Source: Bacteroides sp. (GTDB lineage: Bacteria > Bacteroidota > Bacteroidia > Bacteroidales > Muribaculaceae). From it: DNA of 54,699 bases. Location: NCBI GenBank assembly GCA_014801585.1, contig JAAVDX010000029.1, positions 1-54,699 on the forward strand, written 5' to 3'. Every line of letters starts with the position of its first letter. Position 1 is the first letter of the stretch. The position numbers and the translations under genes were made by a program. The notes below the pieces were generated by a model. That model was given only the letters and a program-made list of their open reading frames with translations, ran no database searches and had not been told where the DNA came from. Below are positions 15,873 to 24,847 of this stretch, in pieces.

Positions 15873-18839
15873 TTAACGGAATTTCAGAGTCACGCCGAGA
15901 GTAAACTGAGTTGCTGTCGGGTAAGACGAAGTGACGTCGACACCGGGAGTGATACCGGTAGACTGTACTGCGGAAGGATCCGTACCGGTATAGCTTGTGA
16001 GCGTGAACACGTTCTTGACCGCGAGGTAGACACGAAGCATATCAAGGAGCTTACGATTCTTGATAGGCACGTTATAGCCGAGAGTGATATTCTCAAGCTT
16101 GAAGTAGTCGCCGCGTTCAAGGAAGTAAGACGAGATTACACCACCGCCTGACCATACTTCGCGATCCTTCAGATATGTGCTGCGGAGCACGTTGTCGGAA
16201 CCACTGCCCTTCAGACCCATACCATAGCGACGCATATTGAAGATGTCGAAACCGAATGCGCCGTTGAACATAAGGCTGAGGTCGAAGTTTTTCCATTTCA
16301 CGGTGTTGGTCCATGTGAGGAAGTGCTTCGGAGCGCCGTCGCCGATGTAGCGCTTATCTTCGGGATTGGCAGCGGCAGCGGGGATCTTCTCGCCGTCCTT
16401 GTTATAGACGAGCATATCGTGAGCCTCATTATATCCGGCATATTCATAGCCCCAGAACTGACCGATACGTCCACCCTCTTCGACGCGGAAGAAGTATTCG
16501 CTCGTACCTACGCCCGGCTTCTGGTAGAGATCCAGATAGGAAGCCTGATAGATAGAGTTGGAGAGTTTGGTAAGTTTGGTTGTTCCGTAAGAGTAGTTGA
16601 TACCGGTAGTCCAGGTTACAGGCTTATTTACGACAGCGTCGACAGAAAGAGAAAGTTCCACACCGGTGTTCTTAGTAGTGCCGACATTCACGAGAATTTC
16701 GGGATATACGTAAGGAGGCTGAGGAGCTGTGTAGTTGTAGAGGAGGTCCTGTGAGCGACGGTCGAAGTATTCGATCGAACCGTAGATACGGTTGAAGAAC
16801 ATGAAGTCGATGCCATAGTTGAAGCTGGAGAGTTTCTCCCAGCCAAGATCCGGATTGGCGTTGTTGGAGGGGCGATAGCCTGTGATCCAAGCTCCGTCGA
16901 TAGGATATGTACCGGAGGGAGAATAAGTTGCGAGCGACTTATAAGCGTCGAAGTCGCTACGGCCGGTCACACCGAAAGAGAAACGGGGTTTAAGGCTCTG
17001 GACAGTCTGAACATATTCAGAAAGGAAGGGAGCTTTAGCCATTTCCCATGCGATTGATGCGGAGGGGAAAGAACCCCATTTCTTGTCGGCACCGAACTTA
17101 GTGGAACCTTCATGACGGATCGAAGCCGAACCGATGATCATGCCTTTCCAAGCATAGTTGACACGTCCGAAGAAACCAACGAGAGAGCTTTCGCTCTTAC
17201 CGGCATACATGTGGGCCTTACCATCGCCGAGCCAAGAACCGGAACCGATACCGTCCCAGAGGGGCTTGTCGAATGTGAAGTTGTAGTTTTCTTCAAACAT
17301 CTGCTCCCAGTTGCTGCGCTCCCAAGAGTAACCGCCTACGAACTTGAAGTCGTGGTCGCCACTGTTAAAGCTATAGTTGGCGATCCATTCCAGACGGTTG
17401 GTATACCATTTCTGATACTGTATAGAAGCACGGCCGGCATAACCACCCCAGTAAGATTCGCCGGAAGTGGTCGGAGTGTAATAGTTGCTCTTGAGGTCGT
17501 TGTAATTATAGGAATAAGAGAGAGTGGTGCTTACGTTGTGCTTTTCGTTGCTCCAGATGTCATACTTCGCATCGACCGAACCGAGAAGGTAAGTGCGTGC
17601 GCCCTTTGAAGTATTGACCTTAAGCTGCTGCACGGGGTTTTTGATATCGGTCGGAGAAGTGGGCTGATAATAAGAACCGTCCTCATTAAATACGGGGATA
17701 GTCGGGTTCATGCCGAGAGCTGTGTCGAACATGCCGTCGTCGCCCCAAGTTTCGTTGACACGACGGGCGTTGAGAGCGGCAGTGATGCGGAGGTGATGAT
17801 CGAGGGTATTTGCAGAAACCGCTGCGCGACCACCGAATTCCTCACGCTTGCTTGTGATGTCAAGACCATTTGCACTCTTATAGTTGATAGAAGCAGTGTA
17901 GTAGCCACCATTAGCAAGCGAACCGTCGATGCCTACATATTGGTTGGTGTCGTAAGCAACGTCGCGAGTGATGAGATCATACCAGTTGGTGCTTGCACCA
18001 TAGTCATTGCCTCGGCGAGCAAGACGCCATTCGTAGGGAGAAAGAACCTCGGGCTTATCCTTTGCTACTGAGATTGCACCATAGGAATCGTAAGTGACGA
18101 TGGGCAGACCCGGTTCGCCGGTACCCTTCTTGGTTGTGATAAGGATCACACCATTCGCACCACGAGTACCGTAGATAGCTGCGGAAGCCGCGTCCTTAAG
18201 TACAGACATTGATTCGATGTCCTGGGGAGCAAGGGTGCGGATATCACCGCCGGCCACGCCATCGATTACAATCAGCGGGCCATTGCCGGCGCTAAGTGAA
18301 GTTGCACCACGCACCTGAAGGTCGGCGCTACCGTTAGGATTAGCAGCAGCCTGAGAAGATACGTTAAGACCGGCCACCTTACCTGTGAGCATTTCCATCG
18401 GGTTGTTCATCGCACCCTTCTGGAAGTCGTCGCGGTTGACCTGTACGATTGAGCTGGAAACCTCCTTACGGCTCAAAGAACCGTATCCGACTACTACCAC
18501 TTCGTCGAGGAGTTCGCTGTTTTCCGACATCACTACATCGATAGTCGTCTGTCCCTTTACGGGAACTTCCACAGCCTGGAAGCCTACATAACTGAATACC
18601 AGCGTAGCGTTGGAGGGAATGTTGCCGAGAGTATATCGGCCTTCGAAGTCAGTTGCCGTGCCTTTGGTCTGGTCACCCTTTACAGAGACGCTGACACCGA
18701 TCAGTTCGTCGCCTGTAGGATCCTTAACCTGGCCGGAGACCGTCAATGACTGCGCCCATGCCGAGGGGGCAATCACAAGAGCCAACATCATCAGAAGAGA
18801 GATGACAGAGACTCTGAAATTCCATGGTTTTCTGTCCAT
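15873..18839 (-). CDS. susC: SusC/RagA-family TonB-dependent outer-membrane transporter
   Basis: 988 residues. Signal peptide (cleavage after SAWAQ), then an N-terminal carboxypeptidase-regulatory-like domain (SGQVKDPTGDELIGVSV), the TonB box region with LDEVVVVGYGSLSR, a plug domain (NPMEMLTGKVAGLNV, RGATSLSAGNGPLIVIDG, ILKDAASAAIYGTRGANGVILITTK-type motif) and a beta-barrel ending LGVTLKFR with the terminal aromatic/Arg pattern. It imports malto-oligosaccharides with the SusD lid, powered by TonB-ExbBD such as that encoded at 27.8-29.8 kb. The region 18840-19104 upstream should hold the promoter; GAACTTTG on the minus strand (near 18912) is a one-mismatch -7 box. It lies immediately downstream of the SusR-like regulator gene. 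Confidence 0.95.
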   Translation of the reverse strand: MDRKPWNFRVSVISLLMMLALVIAPSAWAQSLTVSGQVKDPTGDELIGVSVSVKGDQTKGTATDFEGRYTLGNIPSNATLVFSYVGFQAVEVPVKGQTTIDVVMSENSELLDEVVVVGYGSLSRKEVSSSIVQVNRDDFQKGAMNNPMEMLTGKVAGLNVSSQAAANPNGSADLQVRGATSLSAGNGPLIVIDGVAGGDIRTLAPQDIESMSVLKDAASAAIYGTRGANGVILITTKKGTGEPGLPIVTYDSYGAISVAKDKPEVLSPYEWRLARRGNDYGASTNWYDLITRDVAYDTNQYVGIDGSLANGGYYTASINYKSANGLDITSKREEFGGRAAVSANTLDHHLRITAALNARRVNETWGDDGMFDTALGMNPTIPVFNEDGSYYQPTSPTDIKNPVQQLKVNTSKGARTYLLGSVDAKYDIWSNEKHNVSTTLSYSYNYNDLKSNYYTPTTSGESYWGGYAGRASIQYQKWYTNRLEWIANYSFNSGDHDFKFVGGYSWERSNWEQMFEENYNFTFDKPLWDGIGSGSWLGDGKAHMYAGKSESSLVGFFGRVNYAWKGMIIGSASIRHEGSTKFGADKKWGSFPSASIAWEMAKAPFLSEYVQTVQSLKPRFSFGVTGRSDFDAYKSLATYSPSGTYPIDGAWITGYRPSNNANPDLGWEKLSSFNYGIDFMFFNRIYGSIEYFDRRSQDLLYNYTAPQPPYVYPEILVNVGTTKNTGVELSLSVDAVVNKPVTWTTGINYSYGTTKLTKLSNSIYQASYLDLYQKPGVGTSEYFFRVEEGGRIGQFWGYEYAGYNEAHDMLVYNKDGEKIPAAAANPEDKRYIGDGAPKHFLTWTNTVKWKNFDLSLMFNGAFGFDIFNMRRYGMGLKGSGSDNVLRSTYLKDREVWSGGGVISSYFLERGDYFKLENITLGYNVPIKNRKLLDMLRVYLAVKNVFTLTSYTGTDPSAVQSTGITPGVDVTSSYPTATQFTLGVTLKFR

Positions 18840-19104
18840 TGATTGTTATTGTTTTAATTGAAAAAAAGATTTCAAGGCAGGATAGGCACGTACGCAATGC
18901 GCGCCTTACGGCTGCAAAGTTCACAATCTTTAACCAATTATTCAATACCCTCCAAGAAAAATCAAAAACAATCAAGCAGATAATATGCTATAATTCAATA
19001 GTATAATAAATTTACACAGATATTAAAATCAAGACATACAATAGACACTGATAAACTATTTTTCACTCAATTTAACACTATTCCGTCACATTACTACGTA
19101 TCTT

Positions 19105-20916
19105 CTACTGCAAATCCAGGGTTGTCAGGCAGAGCATGCGCACGTCATCTTCAAACGTCTCGGGATTCTTCGCACGCTTCTTTACTTTCGACCGATAAGT
19201 ATAGATTGTCGATATGGAGCATCGAAGGAAGTTGGCTATTTTGGCATTGTCGTCAATTCCAAGACGAATCAGCGAGAAGAGACGAAGCTCGGTATTTAGA
19301 ATTTCGCCATTCTTGATTGTCACCTCGCAACCGGGCTTTAGAAGAGCATTGAAATTCTCAATAAAGTCAGGATAGATATTAAGAATAGCCTCATCGAAAT
19401 TTCCATAGAAATTCTTAAGCATCTTATCGGCCATCTCGGATGATTCAAGTTTCTTCATCAGAGCCGGACGCGAACCTTGAGTAGCCAACACACGCAAGGA
19501 TTTCTGATACTGGAGAAAACTGGAAATTGCCGTAGCACAGTTTTCCATAAACATTCCTGCATAAAGTTCCTTCGTGCGGTTGTAATCATTTAGCTCACTA
19601 TTGCGCGTAGCGAGATTTTTATTGGCTATACTGAGTTCTTCGGAAAGAGAATGAAGTTCCTTATTCTTTTCAGTGAGCGAAGTATTTGCCATCTTAAGAT
19701 CATCCGACATCCGGCTCAATTCAGCATTTTTATCTGTCAGAGCCTCGTTGGCACTCTTCAGCTGAGCCGAGAGATTGCTAAGTTCGTCATTAGCCGCACG
19801 CACCTTCTCATTCGCCCGTCGCACACTTCGAAACTGCTTGAGAATATAACCTATTGTAATAATCAATATTAACGACAGGGCGCCGGTCACGAGAACCATA
19901 ATTCGCAATCTGCGGGTCAGACTGTGCTGTCGGGCTGAATAAGCATCATCAATAACCGGAAGCATCTTAGTAGACTGCACATTACGCATCATTCCGGCAA
20001 AGAAATTAGCATCGGCGATACTTTTTTTAAGGTAACGGTTGGCCCTATCTACGTCGCCATCCTCAAACATAGCGGTAGCCGCCTCGCGAAACGACATATT
20101 CTCCTTCACAGCGGCCTTGACGTCGGAGATAGCACTCAGGGCGAGATAATACTTATATTCATCGGGGTGATCGGAGGTCTTGTAGATATAGGAGAGTGTA
20201 GAAGCAAGGATGGAGTATTCACGGCTTCCGAGAGGATATTCCGACAGATGCGACTTAAGCATGGTAATAGCCTTATCGGGATGGCCGTTGCGGGCTGTCT
20301 CCGTCATTACGTAGACCATATGGTTGAAAGAGGCGGGGTCGACCACTCTATTGAGCGAATCGGCATAAATCGCCCGTCTATGTTCATACTCTCCGGCCGT
20401 CTCATGATTGCTGTTGTATTCGCTGAGATATTGATATAGGGCGCAATACGTGGCATAATAATCTTCTTTCAGCGTCGGTTCCACTTCATTCGGACTTATA
20501 GAAGCGAGTACTTTCTGCGCATCCGGAAACATTCCGGCATGCGCCATTATATCAGCTCGCTTTATCAAGAGCCGACGCTCCATCTCCGGATTCATCTTCA
20601 CTATATCACGGTTGAGATTGAGATTGACGTAATATAGGGCGGAATCTGCATTATAGGCATTGTATTCATCTACCAGACGATTGAGAAGTTCTGTTCGACG
20701 ATATTCATCATGGCAAGTTGCGAGCTCTTTGCGCAAATTAAGAATCCGGTTGTCTTTTATGAGTTCGTATTCAGCGCTACGGGCTATCTCTGCATCGAGT
20801 TCGTCGTAGATTTCCTCAAGCTTCGGACTCTGAGCAGATTCTTCTTTATTGCATCCGCATATACCGACTGAAAGCAGAACAACAAAGAGAATTATTATAA
20901 AATGAGTTGATTTCAT
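19105..20916 (-). CDS. susR: SusR-like membrane-spanning transcriptional regulator (DUF6377)
   Basis: 603 residues from the ATG at 20916; an alternative start at 21027 would add a non-conserved extension without hydrophobic signal, so I rejected it. Architecture: export signal/anchor at 5-22, periplasmic TPR-type sensor (about 35-330), one transmembrane helix (338-360), a coiled coil with heptad-like repeats LSNLSAQLKSANEALTDKN (365-448), and a DUF6377 cytoplasmic region ending in a helix-turn-helix (RLGIDDNAKIANFLRCS..TIYTYRSKVKKRA, about 551-582). This matches SusR of B. thetaiotaomicron, which senses maltose/maltotriose in the periplasm and activates sus transcription. Position directly before susC supports that role. 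Confidence 0.88.
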   Translation of the reverse strand: MKSTHFIIILFVVLLSVGICGCNKEESAQSPKLEEIYDELDAEIARSAEYELIKDNRILNLRKELATCHDEYRRTELLNRLVDEYNAYNADSALYYVNLNLNRDIVKMNPEMERRLLIKRADIMAHAGMFPDAQKVLASISPNEVEPTLKEDYYATYCALYQYLSEYNSNHETAGEYEHRRAIYADSLNRVVDPASFNHMVYVMTETARNGHPDKAITMLKSHLSEYPLGSREYSILASTLSYIYKTSDHPDEYKYYLALSAISDVKAAVKENMSFREAATAMFEDGDVDRANRYLKKSIADANFFAGMMRNVQSTKMLPVIDDAYSARQHSLTRRLRIMVLVTGALSLILIITIGYILKQFRSVRRANEKVRAANDELSNLSAQLKSANEALTDKNAELSRMSDDLKMANTSLTEKNKELHSLSEELSIANKNLATRNSELNDYNRTKELYAGMFMENCATAISSFLQYQKSLRVLATQGSRPALMKKLESSEMADKMLKNFYGNFDEAILNIYPDFIENFNALLKPGCEVTIKNGEILNTELRLFSLIRLGIDDNAKIANFLRCSISTIYTYRSKVKKRAKNPETFEDDVRMLCLTTLDLQ

Positions 20917-20992
20917 GATGTTAAGCAACTGCGAAAAATACAGTTCGGATGTAAAATTAAGAATAATTCTGCAAATATCCAAAAAAATGTCA

Positions 20993-21019
20993 CACCCCCC
21001 GTCTTCTCGACGAGGGGTG
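20993..21019 (-). terminator. Terminator between the GH13 gene and susR
   Basis: CACCCC pairs with GGGGTG and CGTC with GACG around loop TTCTC, with one C/A mismatch; on the minus strand the hairpin is followed by TGACATTTTTTT, a T-run. It closes the amylase transcript upstream of susR. Confidence 0.75.
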
Positions 21020-21152
21020 CACTCCATACATTAACTAAATAATTCCTATACTTTTCTTTACATTATCTTTTATCCATGAATCGGATTTCTTTTCTTTTTT
21101 CAGAGTCAGAAATGCCCCGGAGAGACACGTCAGACATGAATGTGGCCACGTC

Positions 21153-22631
21153 TCAGCGCGTTCTTACGAATACTGCCGCATCCAGCGCAGGGAGAGAGAA
21201 TTTCTCTTTAGCCGAGAATTTCTTCTTTGTTCCGGTCAGCGCATCTACGAACTCACCCTGGGGGAGGTCAGCAACCTTAAACTGCTGAGCTTTATCGCTG
21301 AAGTTGAGCATTACGACCACATCATTGTCGTCGAGAGTGCGAGTGTAGGCATAGACAGCATCATCGGCAGTAGTTTTCAGGCTGGTAAGCTTGCCATTCT
21401 GAGCACCGGTGCGGAGAGCGGGCTGTGTATGCTTGAGTTTCACGAGAGTCTTGATGAGATCGTTCATCTCCATGTCGGGATTGCTCCAATCGATAGGAGT
21501 CTGTTCGGCCACTGAAACGCGACCGCCCGACTTATACTGAATCTCCTGACCATTATAGATAAGCGGCATACCATAGACTGTGAACTGAAGTACAGTCAGT
21601 GGTTTCACATATTTACCATATACGATATCTTCACTACCGCCCTGATCCTGAATCACGTCGTGGTTCATTATATAGACCATTCTGGAGCGTCCGTCATAAG
21701 GCATCGCGTCGTCGGCAAGAGGTTCTTTACTCTCCCCTTCTGTCAGGCCGCGATGGTTGAGAAGTTCGCAGGCTGCGCGGAGGGCGGCCAGATCGGGATT
21801 TTCGCTCCGGGCGAAGCCTTTGAGAGCGTGTTCCTGGAAATCCCAGCAGTAGTTATAGTCGAAATAACCATTGCTTACGAGAGAGGGTTTGGAAGAATCC
21901 TCAGCAAGCCATGCGATACGCTTTCCATTCTTGAGCACACGCTCGGAAGTCTTTTTCCAAAGTTCGGGAGACGGACCGGAGGCGTAATCGCAGCGATAAC
22001 CGTCGATATCGAAATTGTCGACCCAATACTGCATAGCCTTCACCATCTCATCCTGCATGGCCTCACTGTCGCGATCAAGCTCATAGACATCTTTCCATAC
22101 GCCATTGAAAGGATGTACGAAGTCACCATTCTCCTGCTTAGTGTAGAATTCGGGATGCGACTCAACCCATACGTTATCCATCGCAGTGTGATTGCCTACC
22201 CAGTCAAACCATACTTCCATGCCATTGTCGTGGATAGTCTTGATCAGGTCGCGAAGATCTTGTTCCGTGCCGTTGTCGGGGTCGATCTGAGTATAATTCT
22301 TGATGGCATAGGGGCTTGAATAAGGACCCCAGCGACCTACATCGCCGAGCTTATATATAGGCATCAGCCAGATGACATCAACTCCGAGATCGCGCAGGCG
22401 GGGAATCTGAGCCTCTACTCCCTTGAAGTTGCCTTCGGGTGAGAAATTGCGGACGAATACCTCATATATCACTCTGTTTTCAGGCACTCTCTCCTCGGGG
22501 AGATTGAGAGATTCCATCACTTCCACCCCCGACGCCGATATAAAAGCGAGCGGAGTGAAACCTGAAGCCATTGCCGATCCGGCCATCGAAGCCGCAATCG
22601 CAAGCGACAATATTTTTGAGCGAAGTTGCAT
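21153..22631 (-). CDS. GH13 alpha-amylase-type glycosidase, secreted (SusA-like)
   Basis: 492 residues with a Sec signal peptide (SMAGSAMAS) and no lipobox, so likely periplasmic. GH13 motifs: DWVGNHT (143-149), GYRCD215 nucleophile, WLAE244 acid/base, MNHD325. The N-terminal EERVPENRVIYEVFVRNFS is the typical neopullulanase/amylase opening. It has a C-terminal beta domain (DVVVMLNFSDKAQQF) but no CBM. The neighbouring gene at 22829-24655 is a close paralogue that carries an added CBM26 module. In the sus scheme this enzyme would cut imported malto-oligosaccharides before SusB. Own promoter box (22694-22701) and terminator. Confidence 0.88.
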   Translation of the reverse strand: MQLRSKILSLAIAASMAGSAMASGFTPLAFISASGVEVMESLNLPEERVPENRVIYEVFVRNFSPEGNFKGVEAQIPRLRDLGVDVIWLMPIYKLGDVGRWGPYSSPYAIKNYTQIDPDNGTEQDLRDLIKTIHDNGMEVWFDWVGNHTAMDNVWVESHPEFYTKQENGDFVHPFNGVWKDVYELDRDSEAMQDEMVKAMQYWVDNFDIDGYRCDYASGPSPELWKKTSERVLKNGKRIAWLAEDSSKPSLVSNGYFDYNYCWDFQEHALKGFARSENPDLAALRAACELLNHRGLTEGESKEPLADDAMPYDGRSRMVYIMNHDVIQDQGGSEDIVYGKYVKPLTVLQFTVYGMPLIYNGQEIQYKSGGRVSVAEQTPIDWSNPDMEMNDLIKTLVKLKHTQPALRTGAQNGKLTSLKTTADDAVYAYTRTLDDNDVVVMLNFSDKAQQFKVADLPQGEFVDALTGTKKKFSAKEKFSLPALDAAVFVRTR

Positions 22632-22693
22632 ATCGGTATTTGGTAGTTGTGGTAGTTGTCAGTTAAAAATGGTTGTTGTAAAAGTTACGCTTG

Positions 22694-22701
22694 CAAAGTT
22701 A
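22694..22701 (-). promoter_or_regulatory. -7 box of the 22631 GH13 gene
   Basis: CAAAGTTA on the plus strand reads TAACTTTG on the minus strand, 63 bp upstream of the ATG at 22631. It indicates that this amylase gene has its own promoter within the starch cluster. Confidence 0.55.
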
Positions 22702-22828
22702 TAACAGATTTTCGGGTTTTCATTTACCTTCACAATTAAATCATAACTTTCTCAAACGTAACTTTCTGATTATCTGAGAATATTTCAAAATAATATCAAA
22801 ACATTCTTCATAATTTCACGAATGTAGA

Positions 22829-24655
22829 TCAATACTTGACTTTAGCAGATTTTCCGGTCGGACCGACCTTTATATAGATGTTGCCACGCTCGGGAGCTTC
22901 TACGGGGAGACCTGTAAGCGTAAAATAGCGTGAGGGAACTTCCACCTCTTCGACATCCTCTATTTTATCCACCCCGCTTATTGCGAGATCAGTGGAACTA
23001 TTATTGGTGATGCGCACATACTTATCGGCATTAGGGGTGAAACTAAATGCGTCAAACTGCGAACCCTGATTATTATTGAAAATGAAATTGTAGGAGACGT
23101 TGCAATAAGGGATCGGGAAAGTGAGGAATTCGATGCCGTCGATGATGCGTGTTCCGGTAGATTTCATACCGGGCCATCCACCGAGAATCTCCGGTTCGCC
23201 GTTGGCCCAACCGTAGAGATAGACATTACCCCAGCCTGAATTATTCTGCACATAGATTGTAGAGCTCTGAGTAGGTTGTGTCTCACCGGGAGTCGGAGTG
23301 GCGCCGGGCGCACTTACCCAAAGCGAATAACCTGTGGCGGGAAGCGAAAAGGTGCCGGGACGAGAGAAATCCACCACCGCGCCGCTGAATACGTCGCGAT
23401 ACGTGCCTTGCGGAAGATTGGAAGTCACCGAGAAGGTCTGGGCGAAACTGCTCATATTCAGCATGACTACTACATTATCGGAGCCATAAGAGCGTTTGTA
23501 GGCAAGAACAGCATTGTCGTGGTCAGTAGTAAGATTAGAGTAAGAGCCATTCATCGAGCTTGTACGGAGTGCAGGCTGAGAGTGCTTCACTTCCGCGAGA
23601 GTCTTGATAAGAGCGGTCATCTCCTGATCAGGATTATTCCAGTTGATCGAACGCTTTTCGCCCAATGATACCGACCCGCTGGTATATCCTATTTCCTGAC
23701 CGTTATAGAGAAGCGGCATACCATAGACCGTAAATTCCAGCACAGTCAGCGGGCGAAGATATTTGCCGAAAAGGCGATCCTCCGTGCCCCCCTTATCCTG
23801 TACCACGTCATGATTCGAAAGATAGACCATTCTTGAGCGACCGTTATAGGCCGAGCCGGAGTTAAGTTCAGTGCAAGCATTGCGCAGGTTCTGCACATTT
23901 CCGTTTCCGGCAAAGTCGAGCAGACGATCATGGAAAGCCCAGGCATAGTTGTAGTCGAAATATCCGCGACTTACGAGTTCCGGACGGGAGTCGTCTTCGG
24001 CAAGCCAACCGATTCTCTTACCATTCTTCAATACACGGCTTGTAGCCTTCTGCCAGAACTGTTCCGATGGACCTGAAGCATAGTCGCAACGATAACCATC
24101 GATATCGAAATTGCTGACCCAATATTGCATTGCGTCGATCATAGCTTCGTGCATTGCAGCGTTGTTGACGTCAAGCTGATAGACATCGTTCCAGCCATAG
24201 GGATGGGTAAACCGATTGCCATAATATTCCGGATGGGAAGTGACCCATACGTTGTCGGTTGAAGTATGATTACCTACCCAGTCGAACCATACCTCCATTC
24301 CGGCAGCATGGCATTTACTAATGAGACTGCGCAGATCTGCCTCCGACCCCATATCAGGATTGACAGCCTTATAATCCTTTACAGCGTAAGGACTTGAATA
24401 TGACCCGATTTTATCCTTATCTCCCAATTTATATATAGGCATAAGCCAGATTACGTCGACTCCGAGATCAGCCAGGCGATCGACCTGACGTTCTACCCCC
24501 TTGAATGTGCCCTCAGAAGAGAAATTTCTGACAAAACATTCATATATCACCCTATTCTCCGGGATTCTTACTTCATCAGCCGCTACTGACGAAAATGCAG
24601 TCGTAGCCGAGAGAAGCAAAGCGAATGAGAATTTTGAAAAGATGGAATTTTTCAT
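22829..24655 (-). CDS. GH13 amylase with C-terminal CBM26-like module and terminal sorting-like domain
   Basis: 608 residues. Signal peptide (cleavage near SSVAA), GH13 barrel with DWVGNHT, GYRCD191, WLAE220 and SNHD283 motifs, a C-terminal beta domain to about 455, a Pro/Thr linker (GATPTPGETQPTQSS), one CBM26-type module (about 470-565, with SGWGNVYLYGWA and ILGGWPGMK), then a final segment YFTLTGLPVEAPERGNIYIK. The last segment is nearly the same as the end of the CBM-only protein next door and resembles type IX secretion C-terminal domains; whether it is secreted that way is unknown. It likely acts on polymeric starch outside the cell. Paralogue of the 21153-22631 enzyme. Confidence 0.87.
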   Translation of the reverse strand: MKNSIFSKFSFALLLSATTAFSSVAADEVRIPENRVIYECFVRNFSSEGTFKGVERQVDRLADLGVDVIWLMPIYKLGDKDKIGSYSSPYAVKDYKAVNPDMGSEADLRSLISKCHAAGMEVWFDWVGNHTSTDNVWVTSHPEYYGNRFTHPYGWNDVYQLDVNNAAMHEAMIDAMQYWVSNFDIDGYRCDYASGPSEQFWQKATSRVLKNGKRIGWLAEDDSRPELVSRGYFDYNYAWAFHDRLLDFAGNGNVQNLRNACTELNSGSAYNGRSRMVYLSNHDVVQDKGGTEDRLFGKYLRPLTVLEFTVYGMPLLYNGQEIGYTSGSVSLGEKRSINWNNPDQEMTALIKTLAEVKHSQPALRTSSMNGSYSNLTTDHDNAVLAYKRSYGSDNVVVMLNMSSFAQTFSVTSNLPQGTYRDVFSGAVVDFSRPGTFSLPATGYSLWVSAPGATPTPGETQPTQSSTIYVQNNSGWGNVYLYGWANGEPEILGGWPGMKSTGTRIIDGIEFLTFPIPYCNVSYNFIFNNNQGSQFDAFSFTPNADKYVRITNNSSTDLAISGVDKIEDVEEVEVPSRYFTLTGLPVEAPERGNIYIKVGPTGKSAKVKY

Positions 24656-24724
24656 GTTGGTTAAAATATTGAAGTCATACTACATTTAGTACAACTTCAA
24701 GTGACAGACTATAATATTTTATAT

Positions 24725-24767
24725 GAAAAAGGAGGGTATGGATTAATACACATACCCTACCTTCTTT
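24725..24767 (-). terminator. Terminator after the CBM-only protein gene
   Basis: Stem AAGGAGGGTATG / CATACCCT-A-CCTT (one bulged A) with a 10-nt loop; on the minus strand the hairpin runs into CCTTTTTC. Located 80 bp after the stop at 24848 and before the ATG of the next gene at 24655, so the two genes are separate transcripts. Confidence 0.7.
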
Positions 24768-24847
24768 CAAACTATGTATCTTATTTAATTGTAGGAATAT
24801 ACATCCATTCAGAAATGGAGATATGGAGATTGTGATCTCTTCTGAAA

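Noticed and set aside
20917-21027. N-terminal extension of the SusR-like protein
   Set aside because: The added 37 residues overlap the amylase terminator region and precede the natural export signal at MKSTHF; the ATG at 20916 fits the family.
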